Shown in pieces: positions 50,691-59,985 of a stretch of DNA of 64,000 nt (positions are counted from its first letter, which is position 1; each line of letters opens with the position of its first letter). The stretch spans positions 1 through 64,000 of the forward strand of contig JAEZJW010000168.1 in NCBI GenBank assembly GCA_023415595.1. The letters run 5' to 3'. The DNA is from Bacillota bacterium. Lineage in GTDB: Bacteria > Bacillota > Clostridia > Lachnospirales > Lachnospiraceae. The position numbers were made by a program, and so were the translations under genes. Under the pieces are notes generated by a model. It was not told the origin of the DNA and made no database searches. It saw nothing but the letters and a program-made list of their open reading frames with translations.

Positions 50691-51260
50691 ATGGGAACAC
50701 AGAACAACAGTATCACAGTGAGGGATACCGATATGGATGGGCTGAAAATCATCAGCCCCTGCTATACGGAGGATAACAGAGGGTATTTTATCAAGAGCCT
50801 TGAGCGGGATGCCTTAAAGCAGTATGGACTGGAGCTTGATATCCATGAGGAGTTTGAGTCCTATTCTAAGAAAGACGTAATCCGTGGATTACACTTTCAA
50901 TTAAAGAATCCTCAGATAAAGATTGTGAAGGTGATCAGAGGAACTGTATATGATGTAGCGGTGGATCTAAGAAAGGGTTCGCCCACCTTCGGTATGCATT
51001 TCGGGCTGGAGCTGTCGGATAAAAACCATAACAGCTTATGGATCCCTTCCGGCTTTGCCCATGGTTTTAGGGTGTTATCGGAGGATGCAATTATGTCCTA
51101 CCGCTGCATCGGTAAGTATGATAGATACTATGATACAGGAATTAGATGGGATGATCCTGATTTGGCGATAAAGTGGAATGATAATCAACCTATTGTCTCA
51201 GATAAAGATTACCATCTGCAAAGCTTCAAAGAGTTTGTAAGAAGCTGCGGCGGCTTATAG
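50691..51260 (+). CDS. Sugar 3,5-epimerase (RmlC/RfbC-like), probably acting on a CDP-deoxysugar
   Basis: A 189-residue cupin of the dTDP-4-dehydrorhamnose 3,5-epimerase family. Motifs are NRGYFIKSLER, RGLHFQLKNPQIKIVKVIRGTVYDVAVDLRKGSPTFG and WIPSGFAHGFRVLSE. No rmlA, rmlB or rmlD lies nearby, while rfbFGH do. The family includes the C5 epimerase of CDP-ascarylose synthesis (AscE), so a role on the CDP-3,6-dideoxy-4-keto sugar is a reasonable inference. A dTDP-rhamnose role with genes elsewhere is the alternative. GGGG lies 10 bases before the ATG. Confidence 0.8.
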   Translation: MGTQNNSITVRDTDMDGLKIISPCYTEDNRGYFIKSLERDALKQYGLELDIHEEFESYSKKDVIRGLHFQLKNPQIKIVKVIRGTVYDVAVDLRKGSPTFGMHFGLELSDKNHNSLWIPSGFAHGFRVLSEDAIMSYRCIGKYDRYYDTGIRWDDPDLAIKWNDNQPIVSDKDYHLQSFKEFVRSCGGL

Positions 51261-51315
51261 AAGCCTTAAGAAAATGGTAATGATGATTTAAAAAAATTCA
51301 ACTTGAGGTGGAATC

Positions 51316-52239
51316 GTGTTGGAGACAATCAAACATATAATTGTGAACCCAGAGAAAATTATTTACGGACTGGAACGGAAGGGACTGCTGGACTGGCTGA
51401 ATGATAGAACTTATCTGAAAATCATCTACAGGCTAATCTTTAAAAGAAAGCTTCACCTGGATCATCCGGTGGCCTTCACGGAAAAACTGTCGTGGTATAA
51501 GCTATACTGGCGGAATGCTTTGGCTCATACCTGTACGGATAAATATTATGTCAGAGAATATATTGCGGAGAAGATTGGATCGAACTATTTATTGGATTGC
51601 TATGGCTGTTGGGATAACTTCGATGAGATAGATTTTGACAAGCTGCCGGACCAATTTGTATTAAAGCCTACGAACGGCAGCGGTAATGTCGTGATCTGCA
51701 GGGATAAGAGCACCTTTGATTATGAAAAGGCCAGGAAAACGCTTTATCTTTACCGCAAGAGGCATTTCTCAAGTAAGACCAAGGAATGGACCTACTACAA
51801 CCTCCCAAATAAGATAGTTGCGGAACACTTTATCACACGGGAGGACAATTCAGCTGTTTATGATTATAAATTCTTCTGCTTTAACGGAAAACCTGAATTT
51901 TTACTGGTCGGATCAGACAGGGATAAGGATGTGAAGTTTACTTACTTTGATATGGACTGGAATTATATCCCTGTGGAGTGTGGTCATGGCAATAACCCGA
52001 ATGTTCCGAAGCCGGTGCATTTTGATGAGATGGTAGAGGTAGCAAAGAAGCTGTCTGAGGATTTTCCCCATGTAAGAGTGGACTTATATGATGAAGAAGG
52101 GAAGGTCTGGTTCGGAGAGCTTACCTTTTACCATTACGGCGGTACTACAAAGTTTAAACCAGATAAGTGGGATTTTGAATTCGGTAAATATTTTAATCTG
52201 GTTGAGATACCGAAGGAGCAGAGAATTTTGAATTCCTGA
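51316..52239 (+). CDS. TupA-like ATP-grasp protein
   Basis: A 307-residue member of the TupA-like ATP-grasp family found in polysaccharide and teichuronopeptide clusters. DHPVAFTEKLSWYKLYWRN, DKYYVREYIAEKIGS, FVLKPTNGSGNVVICRDK (ATP-grasp nucleotide lysine region) and VDLYDEEGKVWFGELTFYHYGG (metal-binding Glu) are diagnostic. ATP-grasp enzymes join a carboxylate to an amine, so this one may attach an amino acid or amine to a sugar acid, as TupA is thought to do in teichuronopeptide. The acceptor is unknown. AGGTGG precedes the start. Confidence 0.82.
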   Translation: MLETIKHIIVNPEKIIYGLERKGLLDWLNDRTYLKIIYRLIFKRKLHLDHPVAFTEKLSWYKLYWRNALAHTCTDKYYVREYIAEKIGSNYLLDCYGCWDNFDEIDFDKLPDQFVLKPTNGSGNVVICRDKSTFDYEKARKTLYLYRKRHFSSKTKEWTYYNLPNKIVAEHFITREDNSAVYDYKFFCFNGKPEFLLVGSDRDKDVKFTYFDMDWNYIPVECGHGNNPNVPKPVHFDEMVEVAKKLSEDFPHVRVDLYDEEGKVWFGELTFYHYGGTTKFKPDKWDFEFGKYFNLVEIPKEQRILNS

Positions 52240-52256
52240 GGATGTATGGAGATGCT

Positions 52257-53516
52257 ATGAAGATATTACTGGTGAACTACAGATACTTTATTTCCGGCGG
52301 GCCGGAGAAATACATGTTCAATATCAAGGAAAAGCTGGAGGAGGAGGGACATGAGGTAATTCCCTTCTCCATCCATTCCAATAAGAATGTTGAGACTGAA
52401 TACTCTAAATATTTCGTAGAGCCAATAGGGAGCAGGGATGCTACCTATTATGATGACTACAGGAAAACACCCGGAACGATCCTGCAGATGATTTCCCGCA
52501 GTGTATATTCACTTTCGGTGAAAAGAGCAATCAAAAGAGCAATTGCTGCGACTAAGCCGGATATGGTATATATCCTGCATTTCATTAATAAATTATCTCC
52601 GAGCGTAATCAAAGGAGCGAAAGAAATGGGATTGCCGGTGGTCCTCCGGCTATCGGACTATTTTTTGCTCTGCCCCAGATTTGACTTTCTGTATCAGAAG
52701 AAAATATGTGAGGACTGTCTGACTCATGGGTATCGGTCCTGTATCAGAAAGCGTTGTATCAAGAATTCCTTGTCAGCCTCCCTGATCAGGGTATTCTCTA
52801 TGAAGGTACATAAATTTCTTGGGGTCTATAAACATCTGGATGCAATCATAGCACCCTCGAGGTTTCTGTTACATAAGCTATTAGCCAATGGCTTTGAGGG
52901 CAGCAGGATAAACCATATACCCACCTTTACCGCAGGTAAGGAGGAGGCAAAAGAACCGACGGTCGGAAGCTATGGCTTATATTTCGGAAGAATTACCGAG
53001 GAGAAGGGGGTGGATACCCTGATCCGTGCGTATGAATTGTTGGGAAAGGGATACCGTCTGGTTGTCGTAGGAGATGACACGACGGAGGAGGCGTATCGCC
53101 TGAAGGAATATGTGAAGGAGCATGGGCTTGAGCAGATTACCTTTACCGGTTTTTGTTCCGGGGCAGAGTTATCGGGCATCATTCAGAATGCAAGATTTAC
53201 CCTGATTCCGTCCATCTGGTATGACAACCTGCCGAATACTGCTTTGGAGGCCTTTCAGCATTATAAGCCGGTTCTGGCAAGTAACATCGGCAGCCTTCCG
53301 GAGCTGGTTATTCCCGGGGTGAACGGGTATCTGTTTGAAGCCGGCAACGCAGTGGAAGCAGCAGCCATGATCAGGTCCATGGAGGACGATGAGCTGGTTC
53401 GAAGGATGGGCTTTCACAGCCATCAGCTCCTTAAAGAGCAATTCTCTGCAGATAGACATTATAACGATTTGATCAGATTGTTTCATTCCCTTATTCCCCG
53501 GAATATTCCGGATTAG
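52257..53516 (+). CDS. Glycosyltransferase family 4
   Basis: A 419-residue GT-B enzyme. KILLVNYRYFISGGPEKYMFNIKEKLE opens the acceptor domain. A Cys-rich insert (CPRFDFLYQKKICEDCLTHGYRSCIRKRC) matches the one in the enzyme at 29839, suggesting a shared subgroup. The donor site has YFGRITEEKGVDTLIRA, VVVGDDTTEEAYRL and DNLPNTALEAF (D-x7-E). The start at 52257 has GGAG 5 bases upstream. Confidence 0.83.
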   Translation: MKILLVNYRYFISGGPEKYMFNIKEKLEEEGHEVIPFSIHSNKNVETEYSKYFVEPIGSRDATYYDDYRKTPGTILQMISRSVYSLSVKRAIKRAIAATKPDMVYILHFINKLSPSVIKGAKEMGLPVVLRLSDYFLLCPRFDFLYQKKICEDCLTHGYRSCIRKRCIKNSLSASLIRVFSMKVHKFLGVYKHLDAIIAPSRFLLHKLLANGFEGSRINHIPTFTAGKEEAKEPTVGSYGLYFGRITEEKGVDTLIRAYELLGKGYRLVVVGDDTTEEAYRLKEYVKEHGLEQITFTGFCSGAELSGIIQNARFTLIPSIWYDNLPNTALEAFQHYKPVLASNIGSLPELVIPGVNGYLFEAGNAVEAAAMIRSMEDDELVRRMGFHSHQLLKEQFSADRHYNDLIRLFHSLIPRNIPD

Positions 53517-53579
53517 GACATAGCAATGCGGATGCTGCAACATGCATTCAAGCAATTCGCTTAGGAGTTGGAGGTTAGT

Positions 53580-54593
53580 ATGGCCAAAAGAACATTATAT
53601 GGTACCGTTATTGTTACTTATCGCTGCAATGCACACTGCAATATGTGCGACTGCTTTAAGGACCCCACGAAGCCGGAGGAAGAGATCACCCTGGAGGATA
53701 TTAAGAAACTTCCGGAGATGGCGTTCACCAATATCACCGGCGGAGAGCCCTTCATTCGTAAGGATTTGGAGGAGATTGTAGAGGAACTCTGCAGAAAATC
53801 GAACCGGATCGTCATCTCAACGAACGGATACTTTACGGACAGGATCATTTCGCTCTGTAAACGGTTTCCGAAGGTCGGGATCCGGATCAGCATCGAAGGC
53901 TTACAGAAGACGAATGATGCGATCCGCGGGATACCGAATGGCTTTCAGAGAGGTTATCAGACACTGAAGACCCTGGTCGAAATGAAGCATCCGGATGTGG
54001 GCTTCGGCATGACAGTACAGGATATGAACTGTGAGGACCTGGTCCCGCTGTATCAGCTGTCAGACGATTTAGGAATGGAGTTTGCCACAGCCACCCTGCA
54101 TAATTCGTTCTATTTCCGGAAAACAGACAATAAGATTGATGATAAATATCATGTCGCAAAGAACTTTGAGAAGCTGATTAATGAGCTGCTTAAGAGCAGC
54201 TCGCCGAAGAAATGGTTCCGGGCATATTTTAACCATGGCCTGATCAACTACATCTATGGCAACAAACGTCTGCTGCCCTGTAATATGTCAAGGAATGCAT
54301 TCTTTATCGATCCCTTCTGTGATGTCATCCCCTGCAATGGAATGATAGAGAAGGCGGTGATGGGCAATCTCCATGAACAGACCTGGGAGGAGCTCTGGAA
54401 CTCAGATCGGGCAGAGGAGGTCCGCAGTCAGACGAAGCATTGCGACCGCAACTGCTGGATGATCGGGAGTGCTTCCCCGGCGATGCATGATTATGTCTGG
54501 GTGCCCGGCTGGTGGGTTCTGAAGCATAAAATATTTAAGCGCGGCAGATATCATCTGAAGGAAAACAGGTTTATTCCGGAGCACAATAGTTAA
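53580..54593 (+). CDS. Radical SAM protein with SPASM-like C-terminal cysteines
   Basis: 337 residues. The radical SAM cluster motif is YRCNAHCNMC (CxxxCxxC) near residues 17-24, followed by the GGEP S-adenosylmethionine motif (ITGGEPFIRKDL). C-terminal cysteines in LLPCNM, DPFCDVIPCNGM and KHCDRNCW suggest an auxiliary iron-sulfur cluster. GNLHEQTWEELWNS before the last pair is typical of SPASM/twitch proteins. It would use a 5'-deoxyadenosyl radical on an unknown substrate, perhaps a sugar. GGAGG lies 5 bases before the ATG at 53580. Its place among glycosyltransferases is unusual. Confidence 0.85.
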   Translation: MAKRTLYGTVIVTYRCNAHCNMCDCFKDPTKPEEEITLEDIKKLPEMAFTNITGGEPFIRKDLEEIVEELCRKSNRIVISTNGYFTDRIISLCKRFPKVGIRISIEGLQKTNDAIRGIPNGFQRGYQTLKTLVEMKHPDVGFGMTVQDMNCEDLVPLYQLSDDLGMEFATATLHNSFYFRKTDNKIDDKYHVAKNFEKLINELLKSSSPKKWFRAYFNHGLINYIYGNKRLLPCNMSRNAFFIDPFCDVIPCNGMIEKAVMGNLHEQTWEELWNSDRAEEVRSQTKHCDRNCWMIGSASPAMHDYVWVPGWWVLKHKIFKRGRYHLKENRFIPEHNS

Positions 54594-54618
54594 TACACTG
54601 AAAAAGGAGGCGGTTCTT

Positions 54619-55803
54619 ATGGATAGGAGAATATTTCTATGTGCCAACGTAAAATTCCCCCGGGGAGAAGCGGGAGCAAATTATGTTCAATACATTGCCC
54701 TCGCCCTGAAGGATAGAAACTGGAAGGTCATTATCATAGGAGAGGGTGAGAACCGGCTGCAGGATTTTATAGAAGAGAAGGGCATTTACGAGTATCAGGG
54801 GATTGAATATGATAACCTGAAACTAAAAGACCGCGGAGTGCTGAATTTTGTTACCTATAATTTTCTATATGGGAGTTACTATAAGAAAGCTTTGGAGCGT
54901 TATGGACTACGTAAGGAGGATTATGTTTATCTGTATACCTCCAGTATCGGCCTGATCAATTATGTGAAGAAGCTGGTTCCGAAGGAACAATTATCGATCA
55001 GTATTGTCGAGTGGCACCGTCCGTCCCAGTTCCGCATGAATTTTATCAGCCCAAGCTACATCATGACCCGGTATTCTTATCGGTATATCCATCAGCATAT
55101 CAATAAGATATTTCCGATCAGCACCATGCTGGAGCAGTATTTCTGCAGAAACTCCTGCAGTACACTCTTGCTCCCGGCCCTGGCTGACCCGATGGAGTAT
55201 GAATATTCTCCCGGTAAGGATGACTTCGATAAGATCAGGTTCATATACTCCGGTACCAAGAGTACGAGGCATGAGGATGCAATAGAATCTATGCTGAAAG
55301 CCTTTCTGTTACTTGAGGATAAGGAACGCAGCAGAGTTGAGCTGCATATCACCGGTTTGAGCCGGTCCAGAATATTGAAGGTAATTAATGAGAATGAAAA
55401 GCTGCTGGCTGATCTTGGCCATTTGCTGGTAATACACTCCTGGCTGGAATACAGTGAGTTGGTTAAGCTATATCTAAAGTCAGATTTTCTGTTGCTGGCA
55501 AGGAACAATAATGCGGTTACAAGAGCAAATTTTCCCAGCAAAATCCCTGAGATATTATGCTATGGAGTCATCCCCGTATGCACGGATATTGGGGATTACA
55601 CCAAAATGTACCTAAAGGATGGGGAGAACAGTATTATTTTTGAAGGCTGCTCCGAAGTAAATTGCCTCCGGGCGATCCGAAGAGCCCTTCACCTTAGCAA
55701 GGAGGAGAGGCTGAGACTCAGGGAAAACTGCAGGGAAACAGCCCTGAATCAATTTAATTACAGAGCCTGGTCGGATAGGATATCGGATTTTATTATGGAG
55801 TAG
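54619..55803 (+). CDS. Putative glycosyltransferase (GT4-like)
   Basis: A 394-residue GT-B-like protein. FLCANVKFPRGEAGANYVQYIALAL opens an acceptor domain, and RFIYSGTKSTRHEDAIESMLKAF plus RANFPSKIPEILCYGVIPVCTDIGDYTK form the donor domain. The donor motif is weak (no clear E-x7-E), so the family call is less sure. AAAGGAGG precedes the ATG. It sits in the run of transferases after the radical SAM gene. Confidence 0.68.
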   Translation: MDRRIFLCANVKFPRGEAGANYVQYIALALKDRNWKVIIIGEGENRLQDFIEEKGIYEYQGIEYDNLKLKDRGVLNFVTYNFLYGSYYKKALERYGLRKEDYVYLYTSSIGLINYVKKLVPKEQLSISIVEWHRPSQFRMNFISPSYIMTRYSYRYIHQHINKIFPISTMLEQYFCRNSCSTLLLPALADPMEYEYSPGKDDFDKIRFIYSGTKSTRHEDAIESMLKAFLLLEDKERSRVELHITGLSRSRILKVINENEKLLADLGHLLVIHSWLEYSELVKLYLKSDFLLLARNNNAVTRANFPSKIPEILCYGVIPVCTDIGDYTKMYLKDGENSIIFEGCSEVNCLRAIRRALHLSKEERLRLRENCRETALNQFNYRAWSDRISDFIME

Positions 55804-55829
55804 GCCCTAAACCAAGGAGTAGCATAATT

Positions 55830-57062
55830 ATGATAAAGAAAAAACATGTTTTATTTCTATCGATGGGACTTTATCCCTTAAACTCGGGTCTTTCCCTTTA
55901 CTCTTACGGGATATGCGAGGAGCTTTCTAAATCAGTGGAGCTTACGGTTTTCTCTATACTGGAGAATACCCAGAGGGTAAGGGAAGCATATGAGAAAATC
56001 GGCAGCTCGCTTCGTCTGCACTTGTATGCTTATAAAGATAAGGAGAGATCCTTAGGAGCTAAGTTAATCAACTTAAGTTTAAAGGTAGAAGCCATATTCA
56101 GATATGTCTACCCGTTGGTGAGAGAATTTTACAAGGGAATTACGGAATATCTGGATCAGAATAAAGTAGATACCATCATCATTGACCATGTTGCTATGGC
56201 GATGTACTTTAGGGCCTTACATAGAAGGTATCCGGAGATAACCTTCATCTATAACTCCCATAATGTGGAGTTTTTGAACAACAAAGCGAACTATTATGAC
56301 AGAAGGGTGTTTCAGAATTCTATCGGCGGAAGAGTCAGGAAAGCTGTAACCGCATGCCGATGCAGGCTGCATAAAAGATTGGAGAGAATGTTGCTTAACA
56401 AATGCAGCTATACGTTCTGCATCTCCAAATGTGATGCTGAAATCCTAGGGAAGGAATTTGGGAACGGTGATAAATTAAGGTGCCTGAAACCCTTAATCCA
56501 TTTTCCGAGAGTTAAAAATAAGGAGAGTATGGACCAAACAAATAAGAAGCTTTTGATTATCGGATCCATGAGCTGGTTCCCAAACTATAACGGCATTGTC
56601 TGGTTCGTTGAGAAGGTTTTTGGAAAGCTTTTAGAAATTGATCCGGAGTATGAGCTTTATCTGGTTGGGAGGGATCCGGACCCTCATCTTGCCGAGCTGG
56701 TACAGAGATATCCGGATAATATCATACTAACCGGTGGCGTCCCTGATACGGAGGAGTATTTCAAGTTATGCAGTATCAGTATTATTCCGATTTTTGAAGG
56801 TACCGGAGCTAAAATAAAAGTTCTGGAATCGATTGCCCGTGGAATTCCTACCGTATGCTCCGCCTTTGCTGCGAAAGATTATGATATCACAGATGAAATT
56901 TTTGTTGCTGATTCGGAACAGAAATTTCTGGAGGGGATCTTGACAATCAGTAACCAGCCGGAGCTTAGAAATAAGTATTATGACAGAATGGCCCGTTACT
57001 ATGACCGGTACTTCCATATAAACCAGGAAATATTAGATATTCTGCATCCCAATGCATCTTGA
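55830..57062 (+). CDS. Glycosyltransferase family 4
   Basis: A 410-residue GT-B enzyme. HVLFLSMGLYPLNSGLSLYSYGICEEL is the acceptor-side start, FIYNSHNVEFLNNKANYYDRR lies mid-domain, and the donor domain has LLIIGSMSWFPNYNGIVWFVEKVF, YLVGRDPDPHLAEL and IIPIFEGTGAKIKVLESIARGIPTVCSAFAAKD. The last stretch is typical of GT4 enzymes that add sugars in surface polysaccharides. AAGGAG precedes the start. Confidence 0.82.
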   Translation: MIKKKHVLFLSMGLYPLNSGLSLYSYGICEELSKSVELTVFSILENTQRVREAYEKIGSSLRLHLYAYKDKERSLGAKLINLSLKVEAIFRYVYPLVREFYKGITEYLDQNKVDTIIIDHVAMAMYFRALHRRYPEITFIYNSHNVEFLNNKANYYDRRVFQNSIGGRVRKAVTACRCRLHKRLERMLLNKCSYTFCISKCDAEILGKEFGNGDKLRCLKPLIHFPRVKNKESMDQTNKKLLIIGSMSWFPNYNGIVWFVEKVFGKLLEIDPEYELYLVGRDPDPHLAELVQRYPDNIILTGGVPDTEEYFKLCSISIIPIFEGTGAKIKVLESIARGIPTVCSAFAAKDYDITDEIFVADSEQKFLEGILTISNQPELRNKYYDRMARYYDRYFHINQEILDILHPNAS

Positions 57063-57104
57063 TAGTGTTACTGTTACCTATATTAAAAATAAAGCAGGTA
57101 AAAT

Positions 57105-58430
57105 ATGAAGATAAAAATAGTATCCATTATAAAAGGCGTTATCTTTTTTATCATGATATTAAATCTTGGCTACAGTAAAATGTTTCATTTTAAGCATTTG
57201 ACGAATAGCTTTTATATCAACCTAATAACCTCTGCTGCTTCGTTAGGCATGTTTTTGTTCTGCAGATTCCGTAAGAGTGTATATCGAAGTTTATGGCCTT
57301 TTGTAAGAAAAATAAATCTCAGCATAGGAATTATACTTTTCCTTCTGCTCCTTGAATGTTCTTATACCGTTATCAGATACAACCAGGGCTTGTGGGATTT
57401 GTTTACTGTGGCTCATAGATTTTCCGTCATCCTTTTGGTTTATCCCATTGTATATATCTTTATTTGCGACGGGGGGGACCAGAAATTTACTAAGTATATT
57501 GTGATACTGCTGTGCGGATCTCTTCTGATCAGAGTGCTAAGCTGGTATCTGTACAATTTCCAAGGTGCTATTCTTTTTAAAAACCTCGTGTTCGAATTTA
57601 ATAATACCTGGACCAGGGCGGGTTTACACCGAATTATGGATACATCCTTCGGCGGCCTTGGAGCTATATTGGCAGGATATTACTTTATAAGTGAAAAGCA
57701 CGCGAAGAAGCGTCTGGTGTATGGCCTTTGCCTGGCATTAAGTATTTTTTTCTCTGTTTTCGTATATGCCTCCCGTGCGCAGCTGATCTCGATTCTGTTC
57801 AGTGTATTCATTATGTACGTAGCAAAAAAGGAATTATATAGGGACCGGTTTTTAATGAAATGGACCATTGTGCTGGTCATCCTGTTTCTTGTCTTTGGAA
57901 CAGGATATATTCAGAATCTGATTGGCAGTTTTTCTGCAAGTAATTCTCAATTTGGAAAGTCTACCACGACGAGAATTAGAACCTTTGAATATTATTACAG
58001 TCTATGGAAGAGCAATAAGCTGTTCGGCATTGGACTATTAAGCATTAATGTTGATCGTCTTAACAATATTTTAAGAGGGCCGAGCGGTAGCGCATGGTTT
58101 GAGGATCTGGGGATCCTTGGCTTCGTCATGAATCTCGGTCTCCTCGGTGCAGCAATATTTCTGATTATCACGGTCAGATTTGTGAAGATTACATACCGGT
58201 GCCTGTGCCTGAAAAATGGGAAGAGCATGCTCTTATTGTCACTAACCGCCTACTTCCTGACGTCATCCGTACTATCCCAATGTATCTTTGATGAAATGAG
58301 GATTTTCAGCCTGCCGTTCTATTTATCGATTTTCGAATATATCAACAGAGAACTGGTGCTCAGTGAAGCACCGGTCCTTCCTATTAAGGACAGTAAGGAG
58401 ATTAGAAATGCAAATCGAGTATATACCTAA
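57105..58430 (+). CDS. O-antigen ligase/polymerase-like (Wzy) membrane protein, second copy
   Basis: A 441-residue protein with ten or more hydrophobic helices. A large external loop includes TTTRIRTFEYYYSLWKSNKLFGIGLLSIN, fitting the R/G-x-G loop of Wzy-type polymerases. It is unrelated at the sequence level to the polymerase at 37487 as far as I can see, so the cluster probably carries two polymerases. Its end overlaps the next acetyltransferase gene by 23 bp. No strong ribosome site is seen before 57105 (AGGTAAA only). Confidence 0.72.
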   Translation: MKIKIVSIIKGVIFFIMILNLGYSKMFHFKHLTNSFYINLITSAASLGMFLFCRFRKSVYRSLWPFVRKINLSIGIILFLLLLECSYTVIRYNQGLWDLFTVAHRFSVILLVYPIVYIFICDGGDQKFTKYIVILLCGSLLIRVLSWYLYNFQGAILFKNLVFEFNNTWTRAGLHRIMDTSFGGLGAILAGYYFISEKHAKKRLVYGLCLALSIFFSVFVYASRAQLISILFSVFIMYVAKKELYRDRFLMKWTIVLVILFLVFGTGYIQNLIGSFSASNSQFGKSTTTRIRTFEYYYSLWKSNKLFGIGLLSINVDRLNNILRGPSGSAWFEDLGILGFVMNLGLLGAAIFLIITVRFVKITYRCLCLKNGKSMLLLSLTAYFLTSSVLSQCIFDEMRIFSLPFYLSIFEYINRELVLSEAPVLPIKDSKEIRNANRVYT

Positions 58431-58995
58431 AACTCATTCTGGATTGAAGTCATTGAAAAGGTTTCTGGTCGGGGTGAAAGTAGACTTTATCTATGTCTTT
58501 TTAAATTATTTCATTGCTTCCCTGCCTTGCTGGACGATTCGAAAGCTATTCTACCGCGCTGCCGGGATGAAAATAGGCAAGGGATCAAGGATTAATATGA
58601 AGGCGATGGTATTAAGCCCTGACAGGATAACAATCGGTGAAAGAACTATCATAAATGAATACACCTATATCGATGGACGGGGCGGCTTGACCATCGGGAA
58701 CGATGTGTCGATCTCCGTATTCTCAATGCTGATTACCGGAAGCCATGATAAAGCCTCGGAATTTTTTGCTTTTAAATCCGGCCCCATTTTAATCGAGGAC
58801 AATGTATGGGTCTGCTCCAGGGCAATCGTCCTGGAAAACTCCGTTCTTAAAGCTTCCTCTGTCATCGGGGCTAACAGCGTTTTTAAAGGGATTGCCGGGG
58901 AGGGTAAGGTATATGGCGGGAACCCTGCGAAAGAATACACCGACAGAAATCTGATAAGCCCTTACCAACAAAATTATAAACCATATTTCAGGTAG
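58408..58995 (+). CDS. Hexapeptide-repeat acyltransferase (serine/sugar acetyltransferase type)
   Basis: 195 residues of the left-handed beta-helix acyltransferase class. LSPDRITIGERTIINEYTYIDGRGGLTIGNDVSISVFSMLITGSHDKASEFF contains hexapeptide repeats and the probable catalytic His (GSHD). GPILIEDNVWVCSRAIVLENSVLKASSVIGANSVFKG follows. It would O- or N-acylate a sugar. AAGGAG lies 7 bases before the ATG at 58408, inside the end of the polymerase gene, so the two are coupled. Confidence 0.82.
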   Translation: MQIEYIPKTHSGLKSLKRFLVGVKVDFIYVFLNYFIASLPCWTIRKLFYRAAGMKIGKGSRINMKAMVLSPDRITIGERTIINEYTYIDGRGGLTIGNDVSISVFSMLITGSHDKASEFFAFKSGPILIEDNVWVCSRAIVLENSVLKASSVIGANSVFKGIAGEGKVYGGNPAKEYTDRNLISPYQQNYKPYFR

Positions 58996-59004
58996 GAATG
59001 GATC

Positions 59005-59958
59005 ATGACTAATGTAAGATACTCAATTATCGCAACAACCTACAATGATACAGAATCAATCATCAGTTATTTGAGTAACATCGTCCGTCAGGAACTGAAG
59101 CCCAGTGAGATCGTAATTGCAGACGGAGGTTCAAAGGACGATACGGTTTCTAAGATCATCCACTTTTCTAAAACCTGTGTAATTCCAATTCGGGTGATCC
59201 ATGGAAAGCGCTTGAATATATCCCAGGGCTACAACGAAGCGATAAAGGCCTGTACGACGGACCGGATCGGATTAACCGGACTGGGTAATTATTATGGGGA
59301 TAAATGCTTTAAGCTGCTGATGAAGGAAATGGATATGGAACAAGCTGATATTACATACAGTCCGATCCGGGGTTATGATAGTAACCGGTTCTCGAGAATA
59401 TATAACCGGACGTTTCTAAACGGTGATGAGGGTAATGTATTGGAGATTGCCTCAAATCATGGTGCGCTTGTAAAAAAGAAGGTGTTTGAGGAACTGGGTT
59501 ACTTTTATGAAAACTTTATTTATGCAGGAGAAGACGCAGAGTTTTATAACCTGGCTCTGAAATGCGGATATAAGATGATATGTGTGAGAGAAGCGGTATG
59601 TCTCTGGGATACACCTGTGAGTATGAGGGATTTTGTAAAGCAGATTAAGAATTATACCTTAGCTGATATGCAGATATATCCGAATGGGGAGCTGTTCCTG
59701 GAGAAAAGGCGCGCGGTGATCCGGTTGGTTGTTCTTCTTGCCTTCCTGACAGGCATCGTCATCCATATCAGAAGCCCGGTATCGGTCCTATTACTGACGA
59801 TCCTGCTGGCTTACTTCATAAGGACTAAATTCAAGCGTTTTAAAGGGAAGTCCATCCTTTTGAATTACCTATGGAGTTATATTCCGCTTTACTACATGTT
59901 CAAATTCAAAAGATATCTGGCAAACAACTATAAGGTAACCAGAGCATCACTGCAATAA
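59005..59958 (+). CDS. Glycosyltransferase family 2
   Basis: A 317-residue GT-A enzyme. SIIATTYNDTESIISYLSNIVRQ and EIVIADGGSKDDT form the donor site, and FIYAGEDAEFYNLALKCGYKMI carries the later acidic motif. The C-terminal part adds two hydrophobic segments (about 240-275), indicating a membrane-associated enzyme. It would add one sugar on the cytoplasmic face. It lies 9 bp after the acetyltransferase gene. Confidence 0.84.
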   Translation: MTNVRYSIIATTYNDTESIISYLSNIVRQELKPSEIVIADGGSKDDTVSKIIHFSKTCVIPIRVIHGKRLNISQGYNEAIKACTTDRIGLTGLGNYYGDKCFKLLMKEMDMEQADITYSPIRGYDSNRFSRIYNRTFLNGDEGNVLEIASNHGALVKKKVFEELGYFYENFIYAGEDAEFYNLALKCGYKMICVREAVCLWDTPVSMRDFVKQIKNYTLADMQIYPNGELFLEKRRAVIRLVVLLAFLTGIVIHIRSPVSVLLLTILLAYFIRTKFKRFKGKSILLNYLWSYIPLYYMFKFKRYLANNYKVTRASLQ

Positions 59959-59985
59959 TTTAGTATTTGCGAGAGGAATATAAGA

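Noticed and set aside
50691..51260. Naming the epimerase rmlC of dTDP-rhamnose synthesis
   Set aside because: No rmlA, rmlB or rmlD is nearby, and it directly follows CDP-dideoxysugar genes, so the name would claim too much.
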